Shown: positions 41,800-53,969, counted from the stretch's first letter. The stretch is 64,000 bases of DNA from Charina bottae (GCA_023362775.1 JALMGJ010000005.1:82997921-83061920), one strand, 5' to 3'. The notes: a model not told the origin generated them from the sequence alone. Translations and numbers: made by a program.

Positions 41800-43165
41800 G
41801 ACTATGGTATCCTTCTCAGAGGATTGGGCGGCACGGTGCTGTGCTGGTTTGCCTCCTTCCTTTGGGGTCGATTCCAGTTGGTGATGATTGGGGAGGAGAG
41901 TCCTGCCCTCGGCCCCTACTGTGTGTGCTTTCTCATCTCCTTTTTAACATCTACACGAGGCTGCTAGGTGAGTTCATCCGTCACCATGGGGTGAGGTATC
42001 ATCAGTATGCTGTGCTGGTTTGCTGTGCTTAACCTTGTGTTTGCCTCATCCTAGTTTAAATCCTACATCAGTTTAGTCATAATAAAGTGAGCTGTAGCCC
42101 ACTTTTATTATATATCTCCACTCCTGGCGAATTAAGCGATGCCGTGAACATCTTATCCCAGTGTTTGGAGGCTGTGAGGGTCTGGATGGGGAACAACAGG
42201 CTTCAGCTGAACCCTGGCAAGACTGAGTGGCTGTGGTTGTTGGGGCCTATGGGTTCCAGGGTTATGCCATCTTTGGTGCTGGATGGGGTTGCACTACCCC
42301 TAACCCAGTGTGCAATCTGGGGGTCCTCCTAGATTCACGACTCCTGCTCAATGAGCAGGTGGCAGTCGTGGCTAGGAGGGCCTTTACACAGCTTCGTCTT
42401 GTGCACCAGTTGCACCTGTTCCTGGATCAGCAGGCCCTGCTTACAGTCACTCATGCCCTAGTCACCTCCAGATTGGACTACTGCAATGTGCTCTACATGA
42501 GGCTGCCCTTGAATAGTATCTGGACGAAAATCTGGTACAGAATGCAGCAGTGCGGGCAGTTATGTGCACTCCGAGAAAAGCGCATGTTACATCTTTATTC
42601 TGTGAGCTGCATTGCTTGCCAGTTTGCTTCCAGGTCCAATTCAAGGTGCTGGTTCTGACCTTTAAAGCCCTTCATGGCATGGAACCAGGCTATCTGAGGG
42701 ACCGCCTCTCCCCAGTTACATCAGCCCGTTCCATCAGATCTTGCAGAGGAGGCATGTTTTGGGTACCATCGGCTAGGGACTTGCATTTGGTGGGTCCCAG
42801 GAGACGTGCCTTCTCTGCTGTGGCACCGGCCTTATGGAACATCCTTCCCCCCAAGATTAGATCAGCTCCATCCCTTTTGATATTCCAGAAGGCCCTCAAG
42901 ACCTGGTTATGTGATGACTCCCGGGGAACCGGAGACTTGCTTAGATGGCTCCATTGTTGAGGGGGCCATTTTTATCCTCCCTCGTTTAGGGTTTGTATTT
43001 TTGGTTTTTATGATATTTATTATAAGGCTTTTATATTTTTATCTACTGCTATATTTACTGTTTTTATCTGATTGTTGTACGCCACCCAGAGTCGCCTCTG
43101 GTGAGATGGGCAGCTATATAAATTGGATTAATAAAATAAAAATAAATAAACATAAATATATGAAT
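41800..43165 (+). mobile_element. L2-clade LINE, right part, with an internal foreign segment
   Basis: Encodes GILLRGLGGTVLCWF, then after a break WMGNNRLQLNPGKTEWLWLL, ARRAFTQLRLVHQLHLFLD, THALVTSRLDYCNVLYMRLP, ITFKALHGM-type motifs and LWNILPPKIR. The 3' UTR has gccacccagagtcgcctctg and an A-rich tail. Several frameshifts. 42010-42110 replaces about 16 bases of normal L2. Confidence 0.92.
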
Positions 43166-43184
43166 TCAGCAATCTCTTCAACTC

Positions 43185-43723
43185 CCCCCCACCTATCTCC
43201 CCCTCATCTCTGCCCTTTCGGAAGCCTTACACCCTGCCTTGCAGGCCGGTGGCGCAGTGCAGCACAGATGGCATGGCATGGTGCTGGTGGCTTGGCACAG
43301 GGTGGGCGGGTGGTATGGTGCAGGCGGGTGGCACGGGTGGGCAGTGCGGGTGGGTGGGTTGGCACGTCCGGCGCCACGGTGCAGGCAGATAGCACAGCGC
43401 AGGTGGCTTTGCACAGCGTGGCAGGGCTTTCCGCCCTGCAAGGCAGGGTGCAGGGCTTTCAAAAGGGCAAGGATGGGGGGGGGAAATAGGCAGGTGGGGG
43501 GAGCTGAAGGCAGTGTTCGGGGCTGGGAGGAACCAAGCCCGGAATGGCTTGGATTGGGGTAGGTGCTCAGGCTAACAATGGGTAAAATTCACTTAAGATT
43601 GGCAAGGGGAATTGCCAGAACTGCGGTTGCTAAGCGATGCCATCTCACTTTACAACCACATGGCTTAGCGATGGAAATTCCAGGCTCTATTACCATCGTT
43701 AAATGAGGACTACTTGTACCTGT
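43185..43723 (-). mobile_element. MITE-like repeat (caggtagtcctc family)
   Basis: Minus strand begins acaggtacaagtagtcctca and matches 60787-61120 (ccaatccaagccattcc, cctgcctatttccccc). The C-rich half has (gtgg/gcac)-rich low-complexity sequence. It separates two L2 pieces. Its open frames are not supported as genes. Confidence 0.6.
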
Positions 43724-43726
43724 ATT

Positions 43727-44110
43727 CTGGACACATGCCTCTCCCGGGACGTTACACATGGTTGGGTCCAAGCGGTGGTTAATGCCTCTTTGTGGGAAGG
43801 GATGGTTCTACTTGTCTTGAAGGAGACAATGGTGTGCTCCCTTCATAAGAGCTCATTGTTGGACCCAACCTTGTTGGACAACTTTCACTCAGTCTCCAAT
43901 CTTCCCTTTTTAGGCGAGGGTGGTGGGGTCTCAGCTTTGGAGGTCCTTGGATGAAGTGGATTATTTGGACCCTTTTCGGTCAGGGTTCAGGCTGGGTTAT
44001 AGTACTGTGATGGCACTGGTTGTACTTTTGGATGACCTTTGAAGGGCTCAGGATAGGGTGGTGTGTTCATTCTGACCCTCTTGGATCTCTTGATGGCTTT
44101 CAATATCACA
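43727..44110 (+). mobile_element. L2-clade LINE RT fragment
   Basis: Encodes degenerate THGWVQAVVNASLWEG, LLDPTLLDNFHSVSNLPFLG and LDPFRSGFRLGYSTVMAL with frameshifts. Followed by a Tc1 relic. Confidence 0.85.
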
Positions 44111-44136
44111 ATCACTTTCCCGCAGTGTTCCAGCTA

Positions 44137-45062
44137 CAGTGGCAAGAAGTATGTAAACTCTTTAGAACTATCTATGATGGTGCAGTTCTGTGACCTACAA
44201 TGTGATCAGAACGTCAAGTCCTATTAATAGCTAGAGAGATTCTGGTTAAACAACATCCAAATGAGTACACTGTGTCATGTCTTTCTTGAGCAAGTTAAGC
44301 CAATATTCACTGTCTTTGCTGGAAAAAGTATATGAAGACTAGGGTTAGCTTTTGTAAGGGGGCAAACTGAGCCGGATGTTCAAATAAATGAGATGACAAT
44401 CCGGTATGACTTTATTATTTTTTTATTTTTTTTATTTATTTTTTATCCCACCTTTATTATTTTTATAAATAACTCAAGGCGGCGAACATACCTAGTACTC
44501 CTTCCTCCTATTTTCCCCACAACAACAACCCTGTGAGGTGAGTTGGTATCACCCAACTTTGATGTGACTTCCTCTGTATTCCTCTCTATCCTCTACATAC
44601 AACATTCCACATATGTTCATTGTTCTCAACAGTTATGAAAGTGTGGAGAAAATATAACACCGTTGTTTCCCTTCCCAGGAATGATTCTTCTACAAAAATC
44701 ATGCTAAGAGCATGGTATACAATATTCTGAGAGGTTGCAAACAATTTCAGAGTAATGGCAAAGACTCAGCAAGTTGATTTTGCATTTTCTGATATCAGAG
44801 TTTACATGAGGAAAATACTGAACAAAAGTGGTGTTCATGGGAGGATACCAAGGAAGAAACCTGACTGTCACCCAACCTAAATTTACTAAAAACAATCTGG
44901 ATGATGTAAGAATTTACTGGAACAATGTTCTGTGAACAGATGAGACAGAAGTGGAACTTTTTGGTATCAATGAGAAATATTATGCTTGGAGAAAACAGAA
45001 CACTGTATTTCAATAAAAGAATATCATCCCATTCATGAAGCGTGGCAGTGAAACAGTTCACG
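44137..45062 (+). mobile_element. Tc1-type transposon relic
   Basis: Starts after TA with cagtggcaagaagtatgtaa, a Tc1-family terminal repeat. From about 44630 it encodes degenerate transposase: GYQGRNLTVTQPKFTKNN, then TDETEVELFGINEKYYAWR (first catalytic Asp). Stops and frameshifts are many. The 3' end is missing. A SINE interrupts it at 44411-44546. Confidence 0.85.
44411..44546 (-). mobile_element. SINE tail inserted in Tc1 relic
   Basis: Matches 4602-4806 (taaataactcaaggcggcga, tcctattttccccacaac) but stops after gtgaggtgagttgg. 5'-truncated. Confidence 0.7.
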
Positions 45063-45147
45063 CATGAAACCTCTTGTACACCCTTATTAAATCATAGTTG
45101 TCTTCTTGTACTGCTTATGTTCATATTCTAAGCATTAACGTCTTGAC

Positions 45148-45432
45148 CAGGCCTGCATAGCATATGGCCCACCAAGCAGCCTTGTGCAGCCCACCAATGT
45201 CTTTTTAAAACTCAATAAATCCACTGTCGCCAAACGTTGTTGTTCACAGGAAGGATCCACCACTGCTGAAACACACTGTTCAGCGGCTCCAATGTCTCCA
45301 GGTCTCACTGACCACCAGCTCCCTCCCTGTTGCCAAACAGCTGATTCAGCTCACCAGCTATTCCTTTGTGACCTGTGATTATTTTTAATTTATCAATGTG
45401 TCCCATTCCCCTCTATGGGTTGTGTAGGCCTG
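45148..45432. mobile_element. hAT MITE
   Basis: Ends caggcctgcatagcat and, complemented, caggcctacacaaccc. Flanked by gtcttgac (45140-45147) and gtctagac (45433-45440), an 8-bp duplication with one mismatch. About 285 bp, no ORF. Confidence 0.8.
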
Positions 45433-45734
45433 GTCTAGACAATAATCAAGTATACTGTATACTGATATCCATTCCACTATGGCTTTTATGGTTATAGAAT
45501 CATTGGACTCTCTTCTGTATTATATCAAAAATAATTTAGTACAGGCCAAATCTGAGTCAGGTTTCCATTTATGTTTTATTCTTCTAAACCCCTCACAATT
45601 TAGGATCAATTTACATGAAAGAACATTTCTTCCTACAGCTCCTCTCACCAACATGGCAACTGGTAACAAGAAAGAGGGAGAGTTTTCTCAATGGAGTAGA
45701 TACATTTTAGTATATAAACAATTATTTGTCATAC

Positions 45735-45861
45735 CTGTGCCATTAGCAAATGACTGTTCTATTCCTTGAGATACCTTGGTTACATGGCAAGAGTTTCTTG
45801 GTGATCGTTTCTGCTTCTTCCATTTTGATGAATCACTCATCCCTCCTGCTCTCATTTTCAA
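45735..45861 (-). CDS. GBF1: GBF1 exon, DCB-HUS linker (KWKKQKRSPR)
   Basis: Encodes LKMRAGGMSDSSKWKKQKRSPR followed by a divergent Ser/Thr-rich stretch ending FANGTG. The basic KWKKQKRSPR block is conserved in vertebrate GBF1. The acceptor is ttcacag just upstream of TTGAAAATG and the donor is CACAG/gtatg, ending in phase 1. It is the most 5' exon visible. The preceding DCB exons were searched for up to 64000 and not recognised. Confidence 0.93.
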
Positions 45862-46021
45862 CTGTGAATAATAAACACATAAAATGTCTGTATTCATGCC
45901 AGTTTATATCAGTATTCGATCCAGGGAATTCATATTCCAATATGTTTATATTTATATTTAAATATGTGTATCTGTGTGTATGTAAATCTATATATGTAGC
46001 ATATATAGTACAGAATATAGC

Positions 46022-46110
46022 TCAGAATTGAACTGATGGATTCTTGGTGTTCACTGAGCTTGGCTGTCTTCTTGCAGACATTTTATTACCAGGGTAGGTA
46101 ACATCATTAA
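46022..46110 (-). mobile_element. Penelope terminal fragment (solo)
   Basis: Minus strand reads atgatgttacctaccctggt, then aaaatgtctgcaagaagaca and ctcagtgaacaccaag, matching the terminal segment of the 7-11 kb array but older. The hammerhead-like core is degraded (TTAATGA). Lies just upstream of the GBF1 exon 45735-45861. Confidence 0.8.
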
Positions 46111-46427
46111 TGTTTTTCATCATCAGTTAATATTTATCCCAATTTCAGTTGGAAATCTAAATTGAAATAAAAATGTGCTAGAGATATTTTAAGGCACAGC
46201 ATGTGTATCATGGACACATATATGAGGTACACTATATGAACTCAGGTACATGAGCTCTCAGGTACAGTCTGTATATTGATATATACAAATCAGTTCCTAA
46301 ATACAGAAAAGGAAGTATTGGTCAAAATTTTAGTGATATTGATTTCCAGAATTCTCTCTCACAGCTAAAAGGTTATGTTGTTTATTTTTTGAAACTGTAT
46401 CATAAAGCCCCAACTTGCAAGTTACAG

Positions 46428-46655
46428 AGCCAGTTTGATGTAGTGGTTAAGGCACCAGGCTAGAACTGATTCTAATCCCATCTAGGGCACAAAGCCATCT
46501 GGGTGACCTTGAGCCAGTCACTCTCTCTCAGCCTTAGGAAGAAGGCAATGGCAAACTACTTCTGAAAATTTTGCCAAGAAAACTGCATGGACTTGTCCAG
46601 GCAGTTGCCAGGAGTCTATACTGACTCAAAGGCATCAAACAAAACAAAACATTTT
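46428..46655 (+). mobile_element. tRNA-type SINE
   Basis: Starts agccagtttgatgtagtggt and continues aaggcaccaggctagaac, ctgggtgaccttgagccagt, ggcaatggcaaactacttct, ending gactcaaaggcatc with an A-rich tail. B box degenerate. Confidence 0.75.
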
Positions 46656-46659
46656 TTAA

Positions 46660-48195
46660 AAAAACACTTGCAAGCTAAGTATTCTATTGTTGATGGCAGA
46701 ATATTAGCTGCCTCAAATGTACCCTCCACCCCAAGGTCAAGGCTTGACACAAAGTGCCCTACACTTCCTACTCCTGAAAGGTCCAACTGGCTTGCAGTTT
46801 CATCTGAATCATTGTCATTGCCCTCCTGGAACACTACTAGATGGGAAGTTAGAATTAGGGACCCTGCTGTCATGAGTTATATTTCTCAGTTTGTATTTCT
46901 TTGCTTCAAGAGACCTGGCCAGCTACTATTTCTTTATTGAGAGATATAAATCTTTGTCCTTCAGAGCAGTCCCTGGATCTGGACAAGGGAGATTTTGTGC
47001 TGGTTTGAGCATGCACATCTCAGTTGGCCTTAATACTAAATCACTTCATTAGATCCATTTGAGAATTTTGCACAGTCAGTCATCCTTAACTTCCCTGATG
47101 TAGTGAATAAAAAGGATGGTATTGAAGGAAGACCTGCTACCAAGGCAATAATCAGATAAATGAAACTTGAGCCCAGGCCAAGAAAGTAATTTATGAAAAC
47201 ACCTCGGAGAGCCCCCCCTCCCCTCCAATTCTCATGAAAATAAAAGTGGGAAAAGTTCTATATGATAGGACCAGGTAAAGGAAATTAAGTAGCCACCTTA
47301 GTGAGCTACAACAAGCGATATAGGTATATGCAAAAATTTAGGCAGCCCTGGCCACATTGTATCTTTCTATCAGCTGTTTGAGTAGTCCATTTCAGGTAAC
47401 AGACTCCACAAGTTTGACTGGAACTATACTTTATTGATATAGGTTATAATAACGGAATCTTGAAAGCCTGCATTTTTCCTTTTCTCCCTCTTATACCCCA
47501 GGAAGTTAGGGCAGAGCCAATCTGAGTTTCTTTTTTGTGCTTTCCTCATTTCCTTGGCTTAAAGCATGTTTTTGTAACTGTCGCTGCTTCATGGCTTTCA
47601 CCTCCCTTTAGATTTAGTCTAAATTTAGACTAGATTTAGTCTCCCGCCCGCAAAGAAAACATTGGAATGGAGTCATGAAATACAATCAATGAACTACAGA
47701 CTCACTCCAACTCCCCTCACTCAGCAACTCCCACCCTCCTCACGCAGCAGCTGTCTGAGATCACTAGACAAGTCCTGCAGCACAGACGTAGGAGTAGGTA
47801 ATCCCTTCCTTCCTTCCTGCTGATGTATGGGCCTACTCCCCTTGCCTAACCTGGCAGCTCCCCCAATCCACCTGGCAAGTCCTGCAGCCCAGAGGTATAT
47901 GAGCTGAGGAGTGCCCCCTCTCCTCTGGCTGCATGCTAGCCTGTTCTTGTGTTAGCCCTTTTGAGGTAATCCAGACTAGGAAACCAAGCCATGTAGATGC
48001 AGTGTGATGAGGGAACATTCTACTATCATGGCAGTTATAACATTTCTTCCCTTAAAGGAAGGGAACATATAACCAGCCGTTGTGAAACAACTGCCCACCA
48101 TCTGAAGTGAAAAGCAAAGAATCAGTCTGTGGGGCTTCCTTGAGGTATCCATCCAAGCCCTGGCATACACATCCTGTTGCTGCTGCACTTTAATC
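46660..48195. other. Nothing recognised
   Basis: No coding or mobile element similarity seen. No GBF1 exon could be found here either. Confidence 0.4.
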
Positions 48196-48199
48196 TGAT

Positions 48200-48740
48200 C
48201 TAGTAGATGTGTCCCAGAACTGTGGAATGAGGTTCAATGTTAAGAAGACTGACTATCGTGAATATGGTGACCAGATATTCAAGATTAATAATTTCAAATT
48301 AAATAAGGTGATCCAATTAAAGCACCTGGAATCAAACATGGCTCCTGAACATGAAACACCACAGGATGCCCAAGTATGAGTTAACATCACCTGGTTGAAA
48401 TGACACCAAGTAACTGTGTTCTGTTCAATAAGAAAATCCCTATATGTCTGAAATCCAAAGTCTACCTAACAGTCATAAGACCAGTTACAATGTATGGAAT
48501 GGAATGTTGGCCCACAACAAGAAACATGAGCAGGATCTCCATACTATGGAGATGAGAATACTATGGTGGTCACTTGGCATAACAAGACTAGACTGAATAA
48601 CAAATGAAGATATGCTGGTGTTGTCTCCATAGCTGAGAAAAACAAGAATTGTGTCTGGAGTGATGTGGTCATGCACTATGCACTAGCAAAATCTCCATAG
48701 CAAGAACAGCGCTAAAATTAAAAGTAGAAGGTTGCCGGCC
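48200..48740 (+). mobile_element. RTE-like LINE C-terminal fragment
   Basis: Degenerate coding for PICLKSKVYLTVIRPVTMYG followed by ECWPTTRNMSRIS and LALKLKVEGCRP-like motifs, with several stops. Matches the C-terminal half of an RTE-type ORF2 different from BovB. Confidence 0.65.
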
Positions 48741-48749
48741 AAAAAAACA

Positions 48750-50080
48750 AATAAAAATACACAGGTTCAACCAATTGAAAAACAAAAGTTCAACTAAAGA
48801 AGAAGAAAGCCAACCAGTTTCCACAATATGATCTTGAGTATATACCCACTATTTTCAAGGAGAACATCAGGAATCGCTTTAGTCCTGAAGTCCTGTACCT
48901 CATTGATAGAGAACCAGAGGAACTATGGAATGAACTCAAAGAAGTTGTTAAGGATGGATGTGAAAAGAGACTGACAAAGATGAAGAAACAGAAGAAAGCA
49001 AACTGGATGTCAGAACAAACCGTGGAAATTGCCAAGAGAAGAGAAGCCAAAGCCAAGAAAGACAAAAAGCTGAGGAAGGAACTTAACAAAGAGTTTCAGA
49101 GAGTTGTTCAAAGAGAAAAGAAGGAGTATTGCAACAATTGCAGCAATATTTGTAAAGACATTGAAGATGGAAACGGAGAAGAAAAGTCTTTCAAAAGATC
49201 TCTGAACTCAGAAGGAGGTTCCAACCTCGAATTGGTATGCTAAAAGACAACAATGGACAGATAGTAACCAATTCAAAGTAGATCAAACAAAGATGGAAGG
49301 AGTATGCCAAAATACTTTACAGTACGAATGTCAACATGGAATATACCCTGGAAGATATTCCTTACTTGCAAGAATCTCTAGTACTAGAAGATGAAGTTAG
49401 ATCAGCACCCCGGTCAAGTTGGAAGGCTACAGGAACTGATGGAATACCCACAGAAATATGGCAAGCAACAGAAGAAGAATCAGTAAAGCAATATATGCCA
49501 GCAAATCTGAAGAATGACACAGTGGCCAAGGGATTTGAAGAGATCAATCTACTGTACATTCCAATACCAAAGTAGTGTGCAAACTACTGTACAATATCCT
49601 TAATTTCACACCCTAGTAAAATAATGCTTAGGATCATCCAACACAGATTAGAGCCCTACATGGAAAAAGAGATGCCAGATGATATTAGAAAAGGTAGAGC
49701 AGAGCTTTCCAAACTGTGTGTCGCAACACAAAAGTGTGTCGCCACACACAGTCTGGTGTGTCGCCACACAACCTGGAAGCGCTGATCATCATCAGCGCTT
49801 CCGGGTTTTCCCGCGGCGACACACCAACTGCAGCGCGCAAAACCCGAAAGCAGCAGCAGCGCTTCCGGGTTTTTGCGCGCTGCCGCAAGGACGGCACTTC
49901 TGGGTTTTCCTGCGGTGACACACCAACGCCGGTTGGTGTGTCGCTGCGGGAAAAACTTTGGAAAGCCCTGAGGTAGAGGAATATGAGACATTGCTGATGC
50001 ATGCTGGATAATTGAGAAAGCCAAAGAATACTAAAAAAAAGTCAATATTGTGTCAGACTTGAACAACAAAGTTATAAATA
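48750..50080 (+). mobile_element. RTE-clade LINE, left part, non-BovB
   Basis: Encodes degenerate EELWNELKEVVKDGCEKR, KKANWMSEQTVEIAKRREAK, EFQRVVQREKKEYCNNC, GTDGIPTEIWQATEEESVKQ and the RT start (ANYCTISLISHPSKIMLRII, KEMPDDIRKGRG). Interrupted at 49700-49970 by a hAT MITE, then continues WIIEKAKEY. The right part appears at 56230. Confidence 0.82.
49700..49970. mobile_element. hAT MITE, 271 bp
   Basis: AGGTAGAG at 49692-49699 and 49971-49978 is a perfect 8-bp duplication. Ends cagagctttccaaactgtgt and, complemented, cagggctttccaaagttttt. The interior has repeated gtgtgtcgc and cttccgggtttt phrases in both orientations. Confidence 0.95.
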
Positions 50081-50117
50081 CTAAAACTACTTTTATTATA
50101 GGGCTACAGTAACAGAA

Positions 50118-50453
50118 AAAGGGGCGTGGTGGCTCAGCGGGTAAGACGTCAGGATTGTCAATTGGAAGATCGCAAGTTTGGAGGTTCGAATCCCTAGCCC
50201 CGTGTGACGGAGCGAGCTCCCACACTCGCCCCAGCTCTTACCAACCTAGCAATTCGAAAACATGCAAATGCAAGTAGATTAATAGGTACCACTTTGGTGG
50301 GTAGGTAATAGCGTTCTGCTTGCGTCATGCCAACCACATGACTGTGGAAGCGTCTTCGGACAACATTGGCTCTTCGGCTAACAAACAGAGATGAGCACCG
50401 GCCCCTAGAGTCGGACACGACTGCACAAATGTGCGGGGGGAACCTTTACCTTT
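50118..50453 (+). mobile_element. Sauria-type SINE with target duplication
   Basis: Full copy with A and B boxes and tail ending aacctttacctttt. TACAGTAACAGAA at 50105-50117 and 50454-50466 flanks it. Confidence 0.96.
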
Positions 50454-50469
50454 TACAGTAACAGAATCT

Positions 50470-51250
50470 TGCAACTCTAAATGTGCCTCCCCCTTCCCTG
50501 CCTTTATCGTAAAGAGAACTGGGGAGGGTCAAGTCTGAGATATTTTCTCAAATTACATTCCTGCTTTGGACTCAGATTTCTCTTATCTGACCTTGGCTGC
50601 AGCTCATCCTCCTGTTCCTCAAGGTTATTCTCACAGCCCATTACAATATGAGCTTCATTGATTATAGAAAGGACTTTGTGTCATCACATCAAGCTGTGGA
50701 ATGTGCCCCCTCATTAACTCGACAACCTAAAGATTCAAAAGGGGATTACAAGGGGCTGTGTTTATTACAAACAACCAATTAAATTTATATCTACTGAATG
50801 GATCTCTCAGTAGTGATTTCCCTGGCAACTTTTCCCACTGGGTTGGTTTTAAAACCTTTCTTGATTGATTACACTTTAATCTCATGGAACTTTATCATTC
50901 TTGTACAAACATTTTATCTAAATAATCGACCTGATAGTGACCATCCTCCTGCTATTAGAGTTATAAAAGCATTCAATAATTTCTTCTTGGAAACAGACGC
51001 TACTCCAACCTTGGAACCAGATTTAGAGCCAGGGCTGATCCATGCCAAATGGACTCAGCAACTCAATGAGTAAACATCTCAGCTGCCTCTTTCTGAGGCA
51101 GCATTGCAATTTCACTTTATTATATTAAAGAGAGGTCTGGGAATTCCCTTCTGCAGACATTCACCAAACTCATTCAGTTACTCCAGCCAGTACTCTCCAT
51201 TCAAGATACCAAGGAAGAGAGAAAAACATAGGGGGAGGCTCATCCCTGTT
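50470..51250. other. Possible 5' region of the LINE at 51250
   Basis: Lies between a SINE and the recognisable RT-containing LINE. It may be that LINE's 5' part, but no motif supports it. Confidence 0.3.
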
Positions 51251-53890
51251 TGACATGGAATGTTTTGAGGCCAAGAGTAAACTGATTAGAAAATTCAAAT
51301 TATATAAAAAGAACCCAGCTGAGCACCTCATCCAGGACTTTATGTCCCTGAAAAAAACAATAGACACACCTATTACAACACAAGAAAAGAGAACTCACTG
51401 GGACTTCCTGGCAGCAATCCCAGGAAGCATCATCCTGGCATCATCTCAAGCCAGAAATCCCATTTTATTCTGGTGCCTGATAGCTTCCCACCCAATTGAT
51501 AGGCCCCTTTCACTTCCCCACCTTTTACCTGTGTCTGTGTGGGAGGACCACTTTAGAGCACTAAATGTACAAGAGGATTCTCCTAAATTTGACCTACTGA
51601 AAATCTCAAAGTTAACTTGTTCCCCAATTGGGTCTCAGTCACAAGTGCTGAAATGAAGACTCTTATAAATCAGCTAAAGCCTAGTAAATCTCCAAGCAAT
51701 TATTTTATTACTGCTGAAATATTATGTAATAATATGGAATGGTGGACCCCAGTTCTTGGTTTTCCTGTTTACTTATATTGATTGCACTGTGCAAATCCCA
51801 GAGGACTCAGGCCCAGTCATCATAGTACCCATTTACAAAAAGCGCACCAGAGACCTGCCTGCTAATTATAGTTTTATTAGCCTCTTATTATACTTAAGTA
51901 AGCTCTGTGCCAGACACTTATACAACAAATTAGTTGACTGCATCAACCTAGAGTACATATTGGGAGACAAGCAAGCAGGCTTTAGGGCCGGCCATTCTAT
52001 CTATGGACATGCCCTTATACTTCAACATCTGGATGAAAAATACACATATAAAACAGGCTCAGTTTTATATACAGCATTTATTAATTTTAGGTCCGCATTT
52101 GATCTAATTTCCAGAGCAAGACTATGGACTAACAAATATTCTCTTCGATTGGTACTATGGACTAAGCTTATAAACATTACCATAGATAGACGGATACCGT
52201 TGCTTATATATAATCTTTATAAGAACTCTAAAATCAAAGTTTGATGCAGTATGCAAGGCCACCACACTAATGAGATTTCAACTTAAAGAGAAGTGAGACA
52301 GGAATGCATCTTAGCTCCCCTGCTGTTTAATCTATACATAAATCCGCTCATGGCCAAAAATAAATAAATCAGAAGATCATCCCCGCAAATTAGCTCACAG
52401 ACATATTGTAACTTCGTTGTATATAGACAATATAGGAGTTCTATCACCAACTAGACTTAAAGGAGCTCTGAATGCCCTGGCCAATTATTGCTCTGAGGAG
52501 TACTTGAGACCAATTATACCACAACTAAGATCCTGATCTTTGCAAAGAGACATAAACTGCATGCCTAGAGGATAAATGGCCACAATATTGAAATCCTTTA
52601 AATATCTGGGTATGGTTTTCCACAGTTCCACTAAAAGTAGTGCACACCAAAATAATGTTATGCAAAATGCTCAAAAAACAGTGACTACAATTCAATTCTT
52701 TCATTTCACCAGCATATCCCAGCAGCACTGAAGTTTTATATTCAGCTAAGGCTCGCATGCAAATACTTTTCAGTGCCCAGCTAGGTCCTCCTTTACTCTC
52801 TTGAAAGGGTCCAATCAAAATTCTTAAGGGCTATTTTCCAGGTAGCCTCCTTGCATTCCAAACATAGTTTTAAGGGCTGACTAAAGTGGAAATCTAAAGT
52901 GGAAATCTAGGGGCGTGGTGGCTCAGCGGGTAAGACGCCAGGCTTGTCGATCACAAGTTCGGAGGTTCGGAGGTTCGAATCCCTAGCCCTGCGTGCGGAG
53001 TGAGCTCCTGCACTAGCTCCAGCTCTTGCCAACCTAGCAATTCGAAAGCATGCAAATGCAAGTAGATCAATAGGTACACTTCGGTGGGTAGGTAACAGTG
53101 TTCCGTGCGCGTCATGCAGCCACATGACCGTGGAAGCATCTTCGGACAACGCTGGCTCTTCGGCTAACAAACGGAGATGAGCACCGGCCCCTAGAGTCGG
53201 ACACGACTGCACAAATGTGCGGGGGAAACCTTTACCTTTTTTTTTAAAGTGGAAATGGGTGTGTGGCACTATATCATAGCACACTGGCTGAAGTTACCGT
53301 TTTTTCCTGCAGGTTTGAGTTTTCCTTATTGAGGACAATTACAAACCAGTATGGACCTGGGCAATTTCACAAAAACTCCAACATCTCGGCTTTTCCAGGG
53401 AGGCATTCTTAATGATGTGCTATGAGCGTGCACTCAGTGCATTCAAACAACGTATCAAGGACCTGGAAGCCCAACAGAACCAGTCTGCTCTATCTAAGAA
53501 TGTTTTTCTAAGCAGTCAAGCCCCCTTTTACAAACCAGCGAGATTTTACATCATATAACCGTCGCCAAATTCCGAAGAGCATTAACTGTAGCATACTTCA
53601 ACACTCTCCCCAGCACAGGGCCTATACAAAAAAGTCCCCTATGAGCCTCTGCGGACAAGGGGCTAGAGAAAAACAGCTCATGTTCTGTTATACTGCTCAC
53701 TCCATACAAATCCTAGGACCCATCTTATAACTCCTTACCTGGCAAAACATGCAGAAAATTCTGATCTTTTTAATGTTCAGTTGTTGTTATCAGATCAGTA
53801 TGATTCAGTCTCCTTGAACGTAGCCAAATTTTGCTATATTGTTTGTAAAATCAGAGAGACTTTGATTGCCCATTGATGAACCCACCACCA
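51250..53890 (+). mobile_element. Non-LTR retrotransposon, clade unresolved, degenerate
   Basis: Encodes VIIVPIYKKRTRDLPANYSF, KLCARHLYNKLVDCINLEYI, GDKQAGFRAGHSIYGHALIL, then eroded motif B and a YADD-like LYIDN, and a distal part with ERALSAFKQRIKDLEAQQNQ. Jockey/R1/L2-type rather than L1 or RTE judged from the RT motifs; the clade was not settled. Interrupted by a SINE at 52907-53244. Confidence 0.7.
52907..53244 (+). mobile_element. Sauria-type SINE with target duplication
   Basis: A and B boxes present; the B box region has a short duplication (ggaggttcggaggttcgaat). TAAAGTGGAAAT at 52895-52906 and 53245-53256 flanks it. Confidence 0.95.
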
Positions 53891-53969
53891 ATTGTAATAT
53901 ATTTTTTATTCTGATGTTTTTATTTACTTATATTTTAATGTGCTTTTATCTGTAATTCTGGTCTGTGAC

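Noticed and set aside
42911..43562. 192- and 107-codon frames near 43 kb
   Set aside because: They cross the L2 tail and a low-complexity MITE half; no domain.
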